Source: Streptomyces viridiviolaceus (GTDB lineage: Bacteria; Actinomycetota; Actinomycetes; Streptomycetales; Streptomycetaceae). Taken from it: a DNA stretch of 33,564 bases. The DNA lies in assembly GCF_014650995.1 (NCBI RefSeq), contig NZ_BMWA01000005.1, forward strand, positions 1 through 33,564, written 5' to 3'. Shown here piece by piece: positions 26,805 to 33,564 of this stretch (position 1 is the stretch's first letter; each line of letters begins with the position of its first letter). The notes below the pieces were generated by a model. That model saw nothing but the letters and a program-made list of their open reading frames with translations. It did not search any database and was not told the origin of the DNA. Made by a program: the position numbers and the translations under genes.

Positions 26805-27446
26805 ATGCGTACCCACGGATACGAGCGTGGACACGGCGGACGCGGACAGGGCGGCCCCTTCGGCCGCGGCGGTTTCGACGGGGGGCGCGCGGCGTTCGGT
26901 CCCTTCGGGCCGGGCGGTCCCGGTGGCCCGGGCGGTCCCGGCGGACCCTTCGGGCCGGGCTTCGGGCACGGATGGGGCGGACGAGGGCGCGGCGGTCCGA
27001 GGGGCAGGGCGCGGCGCGGCGACGTACGGGCGTCGATCCTGGCCCTGCTGAGGGACCGTCCGATGCACGGCTACGAGATGATCCAGGAGATCGCCGAGCG
27101 CAGCGGCGGAGCGTGGAAGCCCAGCCCCGGCTCGGTGTACCCCACCCTCCAACTGCTGGAGGACGAGGGCCTGATCGCCAGTGAGAGCGAGGGCGGCAAG
27201 AAGCTCTTCTCGCTCACCGACGACGGCCGGACGGCCGCCGAGGCGGATCCCGAGGCGCCCTGGGAAGAGGCTTCGCGAGGGGTCGATTGGGAGGCGCTGA
27301 ACGACATCCGGCAGGCCGGCTTCGGACTGATGGAGGCCTTCGGCCAGGTCTGGAAGACGGGCAGCAAGGAACAGCGCGAGAAGGCGCTCACCGTCATCAA
27401 CGACGCCCGCAAGAAGCTGTACCTGATCCTCGCCGACGAGGACTGA
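26805..27446 (+). CDS. PadR-family transcriptional regulator with Gly-rich N-terminus
   Basis: This 213-aa protein has an unusual disordered N-terminal region (about 1-65) dominated by Gly, Pro, Phe and Arg with GGPGGP repeats. A PadR winged helix follows (about 70-145: ASILALLRDRPMHGYEMIQE, then PSPGSVYPTLQLLEDEGLI and KKLFSLTDDGR), then a C-terminal dimerisation helix. PadR proteins are usually repressors of transporter or stress genes. No obvious target gene is adjacent, so autoregulation is the only prediction. ATG 26805 follows GGAG with 8-nt spacing. Confidence 0.9.
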   Translation: MRTHGYERGHGGRGQGGPFGRGGFDGGRAAFGPFGPGGPGGPGGPGGPFGPGFGHGWGGRGRGGPRGRARRGDVRASILALLRDRPMHGYEMIQEIAERSGGAWKPSPGSVYPTLQLLEDEGLIASESEGGKKLFSLTDDGRTAAEADPEAPWEEASRGVDWEALNDIRQAGFGLMEAFGQVWKTGSKEQREKALTVINDARKKLYLILADED

Positions 27447-27460
27447 CCCCCCCAGTGACA

Positions 27461-27490
27461 GGCGCCCCGCGGAGCGGTCCGCGGGGCGCC
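27461..27490. terminator. Strong bidirectional terminator after padR
   Basis: A perfect 13-bp stem (GGCGCCCCGCGGA at 27461-27473, complement at 27478-27490) has a GCGG loop, between the convergent padR and small-protein genes. Confidence 0.85.
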
Positions 27491-27516
27491 TTCCGCATGC
27501 CGCGGGACCGCCGGGT

Positions 27517-27705
27517 TCAGCCGAGCCGCCGTATCGCCGCCGCGTCGAACAGGTCCCACGCGCGAGGCAAGGCGCTCTCGTCATGGCAGTGCCACGCCTC
27601 CCAGAACAGGTCGGCAGGCAGCGCGTCCTCCGGGGCGTACACCCGGTAGACGTACTGCCTGCCGTCGACCGCCGGCAGGGACACCAGCCAGCACCCGCTC
27701 CTCAT
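27517..27705 (-). CDS. Small conserved-looking protein, 62 aa
   Basis: The product reads as a compact soluble protein (SGCWLVSLPAVDGRQYVYRV, then ALPADLFWEAWHCHDESALP) rich in aromatic residues and with balanced charge, unlike the arginine/proline-rich shadow frames around it. I do not know a function. ATG 27705 is preceded by AGGGG, and the gene ends 26 bp from the padR terminator. Codon use fits the strand. Confidence 0.7.
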   Translation of the reverse strand: MRSGCWLVSLPAVDGRQYVYRVYAPEDALPADLFWEAWHCHDESALPRAWDLFDAAAIRRLG

Positions 27706-27903
27706 GCCCCTGTTGGACCCACGATCATGCGTTCCGGTTGCCCTGGGGGGCGTGGGGCGGGGCGGCGTGCGCCGGGTGGGAGGAACGGCCTGATCTCATC
27801 CGTAAGGAGGAGATTCCGGCATCGCGGGTCCACTCTGCGTGGGACGCGAAGATGCTCCCCCTCGGGGATGACCCGGGCCGGAGGGACTGATGGGGTAGGG
27901 GGT

Positions 27904-28443
27904 GTGCAACCCCGTATCCCCCGGCAGTCGGCCGGTGAGCAAGGCGGTCGGCGCCCGGACGGCGCCGACGGCGATGCCCGGTTCAGCGCAGAGCTGGCAT
28001 CGGTGGTCTCCGGCGCACGCCGCCGGGCGGTCCGGGACGGGGACCGCCAGGTCGACACGGCCCATCTGCTGCACTCCCTCCTGGAGTACGACCCCGAGGC
28101 GCGCTCCGTCCTCGGTGACGGGCCGCAGCTCGCCCGGCTGCTCGGCTACCTCGTGCAACGCAGCATCGGCTACGGCCTGCGCTGGCAGAGCACCGTCGAG
28201 GACTCCGGAGCCGTACCCGTCGTGACCGAGGCCGCGGGGTTCTCCCCGCTGGCCGCCGCGGCCATGGAGTACGCCGGCGCCCGCGCCGCCCGGCGCGGCG
28301 CCGTGCGGGCCTGCGGCGTCGACCTGCTCGCCGCCCTCGTCGTGGATCCCCAGGCCCGGGCCGTCGAGGTGCTCGCCCGCGCCGCCGTCGATCCGCGTAC
28401 GGTGCTCGCCCGCGTCGAGAACCACTTCGAACCGACGTCCTGA
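27904..28443 (+). CDS. Stand-alone Clp N-terminal domain protein
   Basis: This protein of about 179 aa has two Clp-N-type repeats: FSAELASVVSGARRRAVRDG, then VDTAHLLHSLLEYDPEARSV; later FSPLAAAAMEYAGARAARRG, then VDLLAALVVDP. This is the substrate/adaptor-binding domain of ClpC/ClpA, but there is no AAA+ module. Such proteins may bind Clp substrates or adaptors, or compete for them. GTG 27904 is a guess. ATG 27868 is in frame, and neither has a convincing ribosome-binding site. The 198 bp upstream contains a perfect TAAGGAGG (27803-27810) with no standard start codon at usable distance. Confidence 0.75.
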   Translation: MQPRIPRQSAGEQGGRRPDGADGDARFSAELASVVSGARRRAVRDGDRQVDTAHLLHSLLEYDPEARSVLGDGPQLARLLGYLVQRSIGYGLRWQSTVEDSGAVPVVTEAAGFSPLAAAAMEYAGARAARRGAVRACGVDLLAALVVDPQARAVEVLARAAVDPRTVLARVENHFEPTS

Positions 28444-28533
28444 CCGCCGCCCGCCGCACGGCCCGGACGTCCAGCCGGTGAGACAGGTGTCATCGGGGGT
28501 GACGGTCATGTCGTCCCCTGTCATCATGTGCCG

Positions 28534-29532
28534 GTGCATACGTATGACAGCGCTCACGGCAGCCGCGGAAAGGGCGTCGGGCTCGGCCTCGCGCTCGTGT
28601 CCGCGGTCGCCTTCGGCGGATCCGGGGTGGCGGCCAAGCCGCTGATCGAGGCGGGTCTCGACCCGCTCCACGTGGTGTGGCTGCGCGTGGCGGGCGCGGC
28701 CCTGGTGATGCTGCCGCTCGCCGTGCGCCACCGCGCGCTGCTGCGCCGCCGCCCGGGACTGCTCGCCGGGTTCGGGCTGCTCGCCGTGGCCGGTGTCCAG
28801 GCCTGCTACTTCGCCGCGATCTCCCGAATCCCCGTCGGCGTCGCCCTGTTGGTCGAGTACCTGGCGCCGGCCCTCGTCCTCGGCTGGGTGCGCTTCGTGC
28901 AGCGGCGGCCGGTGACGCGTGCCGCCGCGCTCGGCGTGGTCCTCGCGGTGGGCGGGCTGGCCTGCGTCGTGGAGGTCTGGTCGGGGCTGGGCTTCGACGC
29001 CCTCGGACTGCTGCTCGCGCTCGGCGCGGCCTGCTGCCAGGTCGGCTACTTCGTCCTGTCCGATCAGGGCAGCGACGCCGGCGACGAGGCACCCGACCCG
29101 CTCGGAGTGATCGCCTACGGGCTCCTCGTCGGGGCCGCCGTGCTCACCGTCGTCGCCCGCCCCTGGTCCATGGACTGGTCCGTGCTCGCCCACTCCGCGC
29201 CCATGAACGGCACGCCCGTCGCCGCGGGACTGCTGCTGGCGTGGATCGTGCTCGTCGCCACGGTCCTCGCCTACGTCACCGGCGTCCTCTCCGTACGCCG
29301 TCTCTCGCCGCAGGTCGCGGGAGTCGTGGCCTGCCTCGAAGCGGTCATCGCGACCGTCCTGGCCTGGGTGCTGCTGGGCGAGCACCTCTCGGCTCCGCAG
29401 ATCATCGGCGGTGCGGTGGTCCTGGTGGGCGCGTTCATCGCCCAGTCGTCGGCACCGGCGAAGGGCGCGGCGGACCCCGTGGCGAGCGGTGGCCCGGAAA
29501 GGGAGTTGTCCAGCCGGGGAACCGCCGCCTAG
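28534..29532 (+). CDS. EamA-family (DMT) transporter 1
   Basis: This 332-aa protein has about ten membrane helices in two EamA repeats, with the usual ends [20 protein letters not shown] and [20 protein letters not shown]. EamA proteins export amino acids, purines or other metabolites; the substrate cannot be read. GTG 28534 or GTG 28528 is the start. A weak promoter (GTGACG 28499-28504, CATCAT 28522-28527, 17-bp spacing) would make the mRNA leaderless at 28534. Its stop codon overlaps the -10 of the next transcription unit. Confidence 0.88.
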   Translation: MHTYDSAHGSRGKGVGLGLALVSAVAFGGSGVAAKPLIEAGLDPLHVVWLRVAGAALVMLPLAVRHRALLRRRPGLLAGFGLLAVAGVQACYFAAISRIPVGVALLVEYLAPALVLGWVRFVQRRPVTRAAALGVVLAVGGLACVVEVWSGLGFDALGLLLALGAACCQVGYFVLSDQGSDAGDEAPDPLGVIAYGLLVGAAVLTVVARPWSMDWSVLAHSAPMNGTPVAAGLLLAWIVLVATVLAYVTGVLSVRRLSPQVAGVVACLEAVIATVLAWVLLGEHLSAPQIIGGAVVLVGAFIAQSSAPAKGAADPVASGGPERELSSRGTAA

Positions 29533-29535
29533 GCT
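29506..29535 (+). promoter_or_regulatory. Promoter of the leader ORF / second EamA unit
   Basis: TTGTCC (29506-29511) and TAGGCT (29530-29535) with 18-bp spacing. The -10 overlaps the TAG stop of the first transporter. An ATG lies 7 nt downstream, at the expected transcription start. Confidence 0.65.
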
Positions 29536-29542
29536 GCGGATC

Positions 29543-29584
29543 ATGCATTCGGACGCACTCGTTCTCCCGCCTCCGGCCGCCTGA
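29543..29584 (+). CDS. Predicted leaderless leader peptide [13 protein letters not shown]
   Basis: A 13-codon ORF begins exactly where transcription should start (7 nt after TAGGCT) and ends at TGA 29582-29584. It contains Pro-Pro-Pro (29567-29575), a sequence that slows ribosomes unless EF-P helps. The Pro codons lie in the 5' arm of a perfect 8-bp hairpin (CCCGCCTC 29566-29573 with GAGGCGGG 29583-29590). A second 8-bp hairpin follows (29603-29610 with 29617-29624). The layout resembles transcription attenuation. It is inferred only, and the ORF is too short to prove by composition. Confidence 0.5.
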   Translation: MHSDALVLPPPAA

Positions 29585-29602
29585 GGCGGGCCCCCTCGAC
29601 GA

Positions 29603-29624
29603 GCCCGGCGCGTGGTCGCCGGGC
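29603..29624 (+). terminator. Second hairpin in the EamA 2 leader
   Basis: GCCCGGCG and CGCCGGGC (8 bp) flank CGTGGT. It lies between the leader ORF and the transporter gene and could be the terminator arm of an attenuator. Confidence 0.45.
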
Positions 29625-29717
29625 CGGGCGGTGCTGCCCGCGGACGAAGTCCTCGCGCCCCGAAGTGCCGGGGTGCTCCGAACTTCCGCGCCGTGTGCGC
29701 GTCTGCGGAGAGAACTC

Positions 29718-30668
29718 GTGTCGAATGCCGTCTCCGGCCTGCCCGTCGGGCGTGGCCTCCTCTGTCTGATCGTCGCCGGTGCCGCCTGGGGCACCGCGGG
29801 TGCCGCCGCGTCGCTGGTCTACCGGGCCAGTGACATGGGCCCGGTCGCCCTGTCGTTCTGGCGCTGCGCGGCCGGGCTGGTGCTGCTGTGCGCCGCCCGT
29901 CGGTTGCGTCCGCGCGTGACCGCAGCCGTACGCGAACCGTTCGGCCGCAAGGCGTTGCGGGCCACCGTCACCGGCATCGGGCTCGCGGTGTTCCAGACCG
30001 CCTACTTCGCCGCGGTGCGGTCCACCGGACTCGCCGTGGCCACGGTCGTCACGCTCGGCGCCGGGCCGGTGCTCATCGCGCTCGGCGCGCGGGCGGCCCT
30101 GGGGGAGCGCCTGGGCAGGGGCGGAGCCGCCGCCGTCGTCGGAGCGCTCGCCGGGCTCGCCGTGCTCGTGCTCGGCGGCGGTGGTGCCACGGTGCGCCCC
30201 TGGGGCGTCCTGCTCGCGCTGCTGTCCGCGGCCGGGTACTCGGTGATGACCTTGCTCACCCGCAAGTGGGGGCGGGACGGCGGGACGGACGCCGCCGCCA
30301 CGTCCGTCGGGGCGTTCGCCGTCACCAGCCTGTGCCTGCTGCCCCTGGCCCTGGCCGAGGGCCTGGTGCCGCACACCGCCGAGCCCGGGCGGCTCCTGTG
30401 GCTGCTGGCGTACGTCGCCGCCGTGCCCACCGCCCTCGCCTACGGCCTGTACTTCGCGGGCGCGGCCGTCGTGCGGTCCGCCACCGTGTCCGTGATCATG
30501 CTCCTGGAGCCGGTCAGCGCGGCCGTGCTGGCGGTCGTCGTGCTCGGTGAGCACCTCACGGCCGCGACCGTGGCCGGCACCCTGCTGATGCTCGGCTCGG
30601 TGGCAGGGCTCGCCGTGGCGGAGGCGCGGGAGGCCCGGACGCGGACGAAACGGCCCGTGCTCGTGTGA
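29718..30668 (+). CDS. EamA-family (DMT) transporter 2
   Basis: This 316-aa membrane protein has about ten helices in two EamA repeats ([20 protein letters not shown] near the start, [20 protein letters not shown] near the end) and a basic C-terminal tail ([10 protein letters not shown]). It is only distantly similar to transporter 1, so the pair is not a recent tandem duplicate. The substrate is unknown. GTG 29718 follows GGAGAG with 5-nt spacing. A leader of about 175 nt with a short ORF and two hairpins precedes it. Confidence 0.88.
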   Translation: MSNAVSGLPVGRGLLCLIVAGAAWGTAGAAASLVYRASDMGPVALSFWRCAAGLVLLCAARRLRPRVTAAVREPFGRKALRATVTGIGLAVFQTAYFAAVRSTGLAVATVVTLGAGPVLIALGARAALGERLGRGGAAAVVGALAGLAVLVLGGGGATVRPWGVLLALLSAAGYSVMTLLTRKWGRDGGTDAAATSVGAFAVTSLCLLPLALAEGLVPHTAEPGRLLWLLAYVAAVPTALAYGLYFAGAAVVRSATVSVIMLLEPVSAAVLAVVVLGEHLTAATVAGTLLMLGSVAGLAVAEAREARTRTKRPVLV

Positions 30669-30679
30669 CTGCGCGCAGG

Positions 30680-30713
30680 GCCTGACCGGCCGTGGAGAGG
30701 CCCGTGGTCAGGC
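30680..30713. terminator. Bidirectional terminator after EamA 2
   Basis: GCCTGACC-GGCC (30680-30691) pairs with GGCC (30699-30702) and, after a 3-nt bulge, GGTCAGGC (30706-30713). The stop codon of the convergent PaiB-like pseudogene lies in the stem. Confidence 0.65.
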
Positions 30714-31342
30714 GTCCCGGCGGCGCAGCAGGTGCTCCAGCGCCTCCGCGTCACCGGGGCCGCCACGGCCGGCCAGCCCGGTGGCGATCCTGTCCCGGAC
30801 CTCGTCCGACCGCTTGCCCGCGTACTTGAACCTCGCCCGTACGCCGGTCACCTGCAGCCGCAGGCCGCGGATGCCGGACAGCATCCGTCCGGTACGGCGC
30901 CTCGCCCGCCGCCGCCCGCGCGGAGCCGCCCTCCGGCTGGAAGTGGCCGACCTGGCGGTTGAGGAGGTCGGCCTTCTCGTCCGGATCGTCCACCACACGG
31001 GCGCGGCAGCGGAGCTGGACGGCCGCGTAGAAGCTGGTCGGCACGCCGTGTTCGGGCCGGGTGTCCGGCGCGGCCTGCCAGGGGCCGGGGACGTACACGT
31101 AGTCGTCGACCACGCTCAGCAGGACGTTCGGATTCGCCTCCAGCGCACGCCACACCGGGTCGGGACGCGCCAGGTGGGTGACCGCCACGCCCCGCCCGGC
31201 GTCATAGGCGAAGTGCAGCGGTTGTACCTCGGGCGGCTCGCCGGGCGGGCCGCTCACGGCGAGCCGGCCGAAGTCGTGGCCGGCCAGCCAGCGCTGTCAC
31301 TCGGCGTCGTCGTGGGGGCGCGTCCCAGGGGTGGATCAGCAT
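30708..31342 (-). pseudogene. PaiB-like FMN-binding regulator, broken by two frameshifts and a stop
   Basis: The pieces of one PaiB-family (FMN-binding split barrel) protein lie in three frames: MLIHPWDAP from ATG 31342, then QRWLAGHDFGRLAVSG through VGHFQPEGGSARAAAGEAPY, then GRMLSGIRGLRLQVTGVRAR to the stop at 30708. The breaks are an extra base in a run of five C (31314-31318), a TGA at 31297-31299 where the family usually has Trp (TGG), and an extra base near 30890. The start overlaps the stop of the flavin split-barrel gene by one base, so it was the second gene of that operon. PaiB relatives are FMN-binding negative regulators. Three lesions make sequencing error an unlikely full explanation. 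Confidence 0.85.
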
Positions 31343-32040
31343 CACAGCACCGCGAGGTAGTCGGGCAGCGCGGTGCCGGGGGCCAGGGACGGGTCGGCGA
31401 CCGGGACGTCGTAGCCCTTGCGGAGCGGCACGAGGCCGGCCCAGTGGGGGAGACCGTAGTCCTCGGGCTCGTCGTTCACCCCGCCGGTGCGGACCTTGGC
31501 GGAGACCTCGTCCAGGTGGAGGCGGATGACGGCGGTGGCGGCCAGCTCCTTCTTGTTGGCCGGCCGGGAGTCGTGGGAGCGGCCGGGTACGACGTGGTCG
31601 ACCAGGGCGTCCAGGGCCTCACGCTTCTCGTCGGGGTCCGTCACGTCGTGGGCGGTGCCGTGCACCACCACCGAGCGGTAGTTGATCGAGTGGTGGAAGG
31701 CCGAGCGGGCCAGCACCAGCGCGTCGACGTGGGTGACGGTCAGGCACACCGGCAGGCCCGGGTCGGCTCCGCCCGTCATCCGCAGGGGGCGCGAGCCCGT
31801 CGAACCGTGGACGTAGAGCCGCTCGCCGACCCGGCCGTACAGCGTCGGCAGCACCACCGGGGCGCCGTCGCGGACGAAGCCGAGGTGGCAGACGTAACCC
31901 TCGTCGAGTATCGCGTGCACCAGCTCCTTGTCGTACGACGCGCGGCCGGGGGAGCGGGTGGGGACCGTGCGGTCGGTGGGCGTGTAGGCGGTGGCGGGCT
32001 GCGACGGCGGCTGCGAGGTCCCCTGCATGGCGCTCTCCAT
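31342..32040 (-). CDS. Pyridoxamine 5'-phosphate oxidase-like flavin split-barrel protein
   Basis: This 232-aa protein has a flexible N-terminus (about 1-30) and a split-barrel domain: ELVHAILDEGYVCHLGFVRD, GAPVVLPTLYGRVGERLYVHG, STGSRPLRM and FHHSINYRSVVVHGTAHDV. Such proteins bind FMN, F420 or heme; a true PdxH role is not implied. It is divergent from a MocR regulator that shares its promoter region, a known pairing with vitamin-B6 or split-barrel genes. ATG 32040 fits a leaderless mRNA (TATGCA 8 nt upstream). ATG 32028, with GGAGAG upstream, is the alternative. Confidence 0.87.
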   Translation of the reverse strand: MESAMQGTSQPPSQPATAYTPTDRTVPTRSPGRASYDKELVHAILDEGYVCHLGFVRDGAPVVLPTLYGRVGERLYVHGSTGSRPLRMTGGADPGLPVCLTVTHVDALVLARSAFHHSINYRSVVVHGTAHDVTDPDEKREALDALVDHVVPGRSHDSRPANKKELAATAVIRLHLDEVSAKVRTGGVNDEPEDYGLPHWAGLVPLRKGYDVPVADPSLAPGTALPDYLAVL

Positions 32041-32070
32041 TGCACTAGTGCATAATCGACTTTGTGCTAG
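32041..32070. promoter_or_regulatory. Shared operator and divergent promoters for MocR and split-barrel genes
   Basis: TGCACTAGTGCA (32041-32052) is a perfect 12-bp palindrome touching the split-barrel start codon. CATAAT (32051-32056), 7 nt before GTG 32064, is a good -10 for a leaderless mocR mRNA. A related half-site GTGCTAG (32064-32070) follows within the gene. MocR proteins often bind such inverted plus direct repeats. Confidence 0.65.
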
Positions 32071-33395
32071 GAGAGTATCTGATCACGGGGCGCCGCGCAG
32101 CGGAGATTTCCGCGAGCATCGAGCGCGCGGTGGGTTCGGGGCAGCTGGAGCCGGGCCAACCGCTGCCGCCGATGCGGGAGTTGGCCGACCGGCTGGGGGT
32201 GAATCCCAACACCGTCGCGGCCGCCTACCGCACGCTGCGGGAGCGCGGGGTCATCGAGACCGCCGGGCGCCGGGGCAGCCGGGTGCGGTCCAAGCCGGCC
32301 ACCACGGGGCGCGAGTTCATCCGGGTGGAGGTGCCGGAGGGGGTGCGTGACGTCTCCGACGGGAACCCGGACCCGGCGCTGCTGCCCGCACTGGGCCCGG
32401 TGTTCGCCGCGGCGGCCGAGCAGGGCGACCGTGAGCCGATGCTGTACGGGCACGCGCCCGTGGAGCCGGAGCTGGTCCGCCTGGCACGCGCCGATCTGGA
32501 CGCCGACGGGGTGCCCGACGGCCCCCTGGCGGTCACGTCCGGATCGCTGGACGCCATGGAACGGGTGCTGGTGGCACACCTCAAACCGGGTGACGCCGTC
32601 GCCGTGGAGGACCCGGGGTGGGGCAGCCTCCTCGACCTCGTCGCGGCCCTCGGGCTGCGCACGGTCGCCGTCGGGGTGGACGACGAGGGGCCGCTGCCCG
32701 ACGACGTGCGCCGGGCCCTGGCGGCCGGAGCGCGCGCCCTGGTCGTCACGGACCGGGCGCAGAACCCCACGGGCGCGGCGGTGAGCGCCACGCGCGCGCG
32801 TGCCCTGCGTTCCGTGCTGGGCGACCATCCCGGGACGCTGCTGATCGAGGACGACCACGGCCACCGGATCGTCGACCTGCCCCTGCACCCTTTGGCCGGT
32901 ACGACGCACAGCTGGGCCTTCGTCCGGTCGGCCGCCAAGGCCTACGGGCCCGACCTGCGGCTCGCCGTGCTGACCGGGGACGAGGTCACGCTCGACCGGG
33001 TGCGCGGGCGGCAGCGGCTGGGGCCCGGCTGGGTCAGCCGCATCACCCAGCGGGCCGTGGCCGGGCTGTGGGCCGACGGCTCGGTCGACGCGGGTGCGGT
33101 GGCGGCGGCGTACGGGCGGCGCCGGGACGCGCTGCTCGGCGCGCTCGCGGAGCGCGGCATCGAGGCGCACGGGCGCAGCGGCATGAACGTGTGGATTCCC
33201 GTCCCGGACGAGACCGGCGCCGTCGCCCGACTGCTGCACGCCGGCTGGGCCGTGGCTCCCGGCGCCCGCTTCCGGGTGAACGCGCCGCCCGGCATCCGGA
33301 TCACCGTCTCGACGCTGGCCGAGGGCGAAACCGGCCCGCTGGCGGACGCGGTGGCCTCGGCGCTGGTGCCGGGGGCGGTGCGGAGTTACGTCTAG
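32064..33395 (+). CDS. MocR-type GntR/aminotransferase regulator
   Basis: This 443-aa protein has an N-terminal GntR winged helix (about 1-75: LPPMRELADRLGVNPNTVAA) fused to a fold-type I aminotransferase domain (about 90-440) with DRAQNPTGAAVS, LLIEDDHGH and the PLP lysine K292 in SAAKAYGPDLRLA. MocR proteins use PLP as a ligand to sense vitamin B6 or amino compounds; transaminase activity is usually absent. The divergent split-barrel gene is the obvious target. GTG 32064 is probably leaderless. The aminotransferase part is of normal length and intact. Confidence 0.92.
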   Translation: MLGEYLITGRRAAEISASIERAVGSGQLEPGQPLPPMRELADRLGVNPNTVAAAYRTLRERGVIETAGRRGSRVRSKPATTGREFIRVEVPEGVRDVSDGNPDPALLPALGPVFAAAAEQGDREPMLYGHAPVEPELVRLARADLDADGVPDGPLAVTSGSLDAMERVLVAHLKPGDAVAVEDPGWGSLLDLVAALGLRTVAVGVDDEGPLPDDVRRALAAGARALVVTDRAQNPTGAAVSATRARALRSVLGDHPGTLLIEDDHGHRIVDLPLHPLAGTTHSWAFVRSAAKAYGPDLRLAVLTGDEVTLDRVRGRQRLGPGWVSRITQRAVAGLWADGSVDAGAVAAAYGRRRDALLGALAERGIEAHGRSGMNVWIPVPDETGAVARLLHAGWAVAPGARFRVNAPPGIRITVSTLAEGETGPLADAVASALVPGAVRSYV

Positions 33396-33405
33396 TCGTG
33401 GTGCG

Positions 33406-33564
33406 GGGGGTCCGGTGGCCCGGTGGTCGCAACCGGCGGAGGGGAAGGTCGGCGTGTCGGTGGTGACTGGTGGACGGGGGTCCGGGGGGCCGGTGGCCCG
33501 GTGGTGACGATCGGCGGGCTGGAGGATCGGCGCGTCGGCGGTGACCGATGGACGGGGTCCGGTG
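33406..33564. repeat. Imperfect 70-77 bp tandem repeat, cut by window end
   Basis: Two degenerate copies, beginning at the GGGGTCC near 33407 and 33477, share GTGGCCCGGTGGT, a GATCGGCG/GGTCGGCG segment and GGTGACYGRTGGACGG. A third begins with GGGGTCC at 33554 and leaves the window. Copy 2 has an insertion of about 7 bp. It follows the MocR stop codon and shows no convincing ORF. Confidence 0.6.

Noticed and set aside
28482..28527. GACAGG/CCTGTC and TGTCATC repeats as an operator for EamA 1
   Set aside because: Short and imperfect; in GC-rich DNA such repeats occur often and the promoter itself is weak.

Overview
The window is high-GC actinobacterial chromosome, almost certainly Streptomyces. 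The signs are third-position G/C codon bias, many GTG starts, 4-bp GTGA gene overlaps, several apparently leaderless genes, Streptomyces-type promoters (TTGNCN / TANNNT) and long perfect GC-rich hairpins between convergent genes. It opens inside the 3' end of a 5S rRNA followed by a strong intrinsic terminator, so it begins at the end of an rRNA operon. No phage, transposase, CRISPR or tRNA was seen.

Region 1 (183-13970) is conserved housekeeping DNA: a CDP-alcohol phosphatidyltransferase (cardiolipin synthase type), a mannose-1-phosphate guanylyltransferase fused to a degenerate phosphomannomutase domain, DUF881 / small basic protein / DUF881, an FHA protein of the GarA/OdhI type, a MerR regulator, a DUF151 nuclease-like protein, a second MerR regulator, DNA polymerase IV, a PRC-barrel protein (minus strand), and gcvP behind a tandem glycine riboswitch. 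From memory, the order parallels the mycobacterial pgsA2-Rv1823-Rv1824-Rv1825-gcvH-garA-Rv1828-Rv1829-Rv1830-gcvB block, except that gcvH is missing here.

Region 2 (14018-17985, minus strand) is a molybdate locus: an HTH-Mop sensor-like regulator, then modA-modB-modC and a two-domain Mop (molbindin) protein. Region 3 (18140-21495) is a CUT1 sugar ABC importer (Tat lipoprotein binding protein plus two permeases, no ATPase). Its promoter carries two copies of CGAAACTTTCG, an element known from Streptomyces xylan/xylobiose genes, 147 bp apart.

Region 4 (21634-33395) is a mixed accessory/metabolic stretch. It holds a DUF5999-type small protein, an unknown 196-aa protein, a glutamate-cysteine ligase family enzyme, a CPBP membrane protein, a PhzF-like enzyme, a PadR regulator with a palindromic operator over its own promoter, a small unknown protein, a stand-alone Clp N-domain protein and two EamA transporters. 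The second EamA gene is preceded by a predicted leaderless 13-codon leader ORF with a Pro-Pro-Pro run inside a hairpin. A PaiB-like pseudogene (two frameshifts and one nonsense codon) follows, then a flavin split-barrel protein divergent from a MocR regulator with a shared 12-bp palindrome. The window ends in an imperfect 70-77 bp tandem repeat.

The best candidates for something undescribed are the polyproline leader upstream of the second EamA transporter, the UvrD/PcrA-Tudor-like tail on DNA polymerase IV, the two alternative starts of the GarA-like FHA protein, the paired operators of the sugar importer, and the large hairpin at 22111-22142. All functions are read from sequence only; no searches were run.
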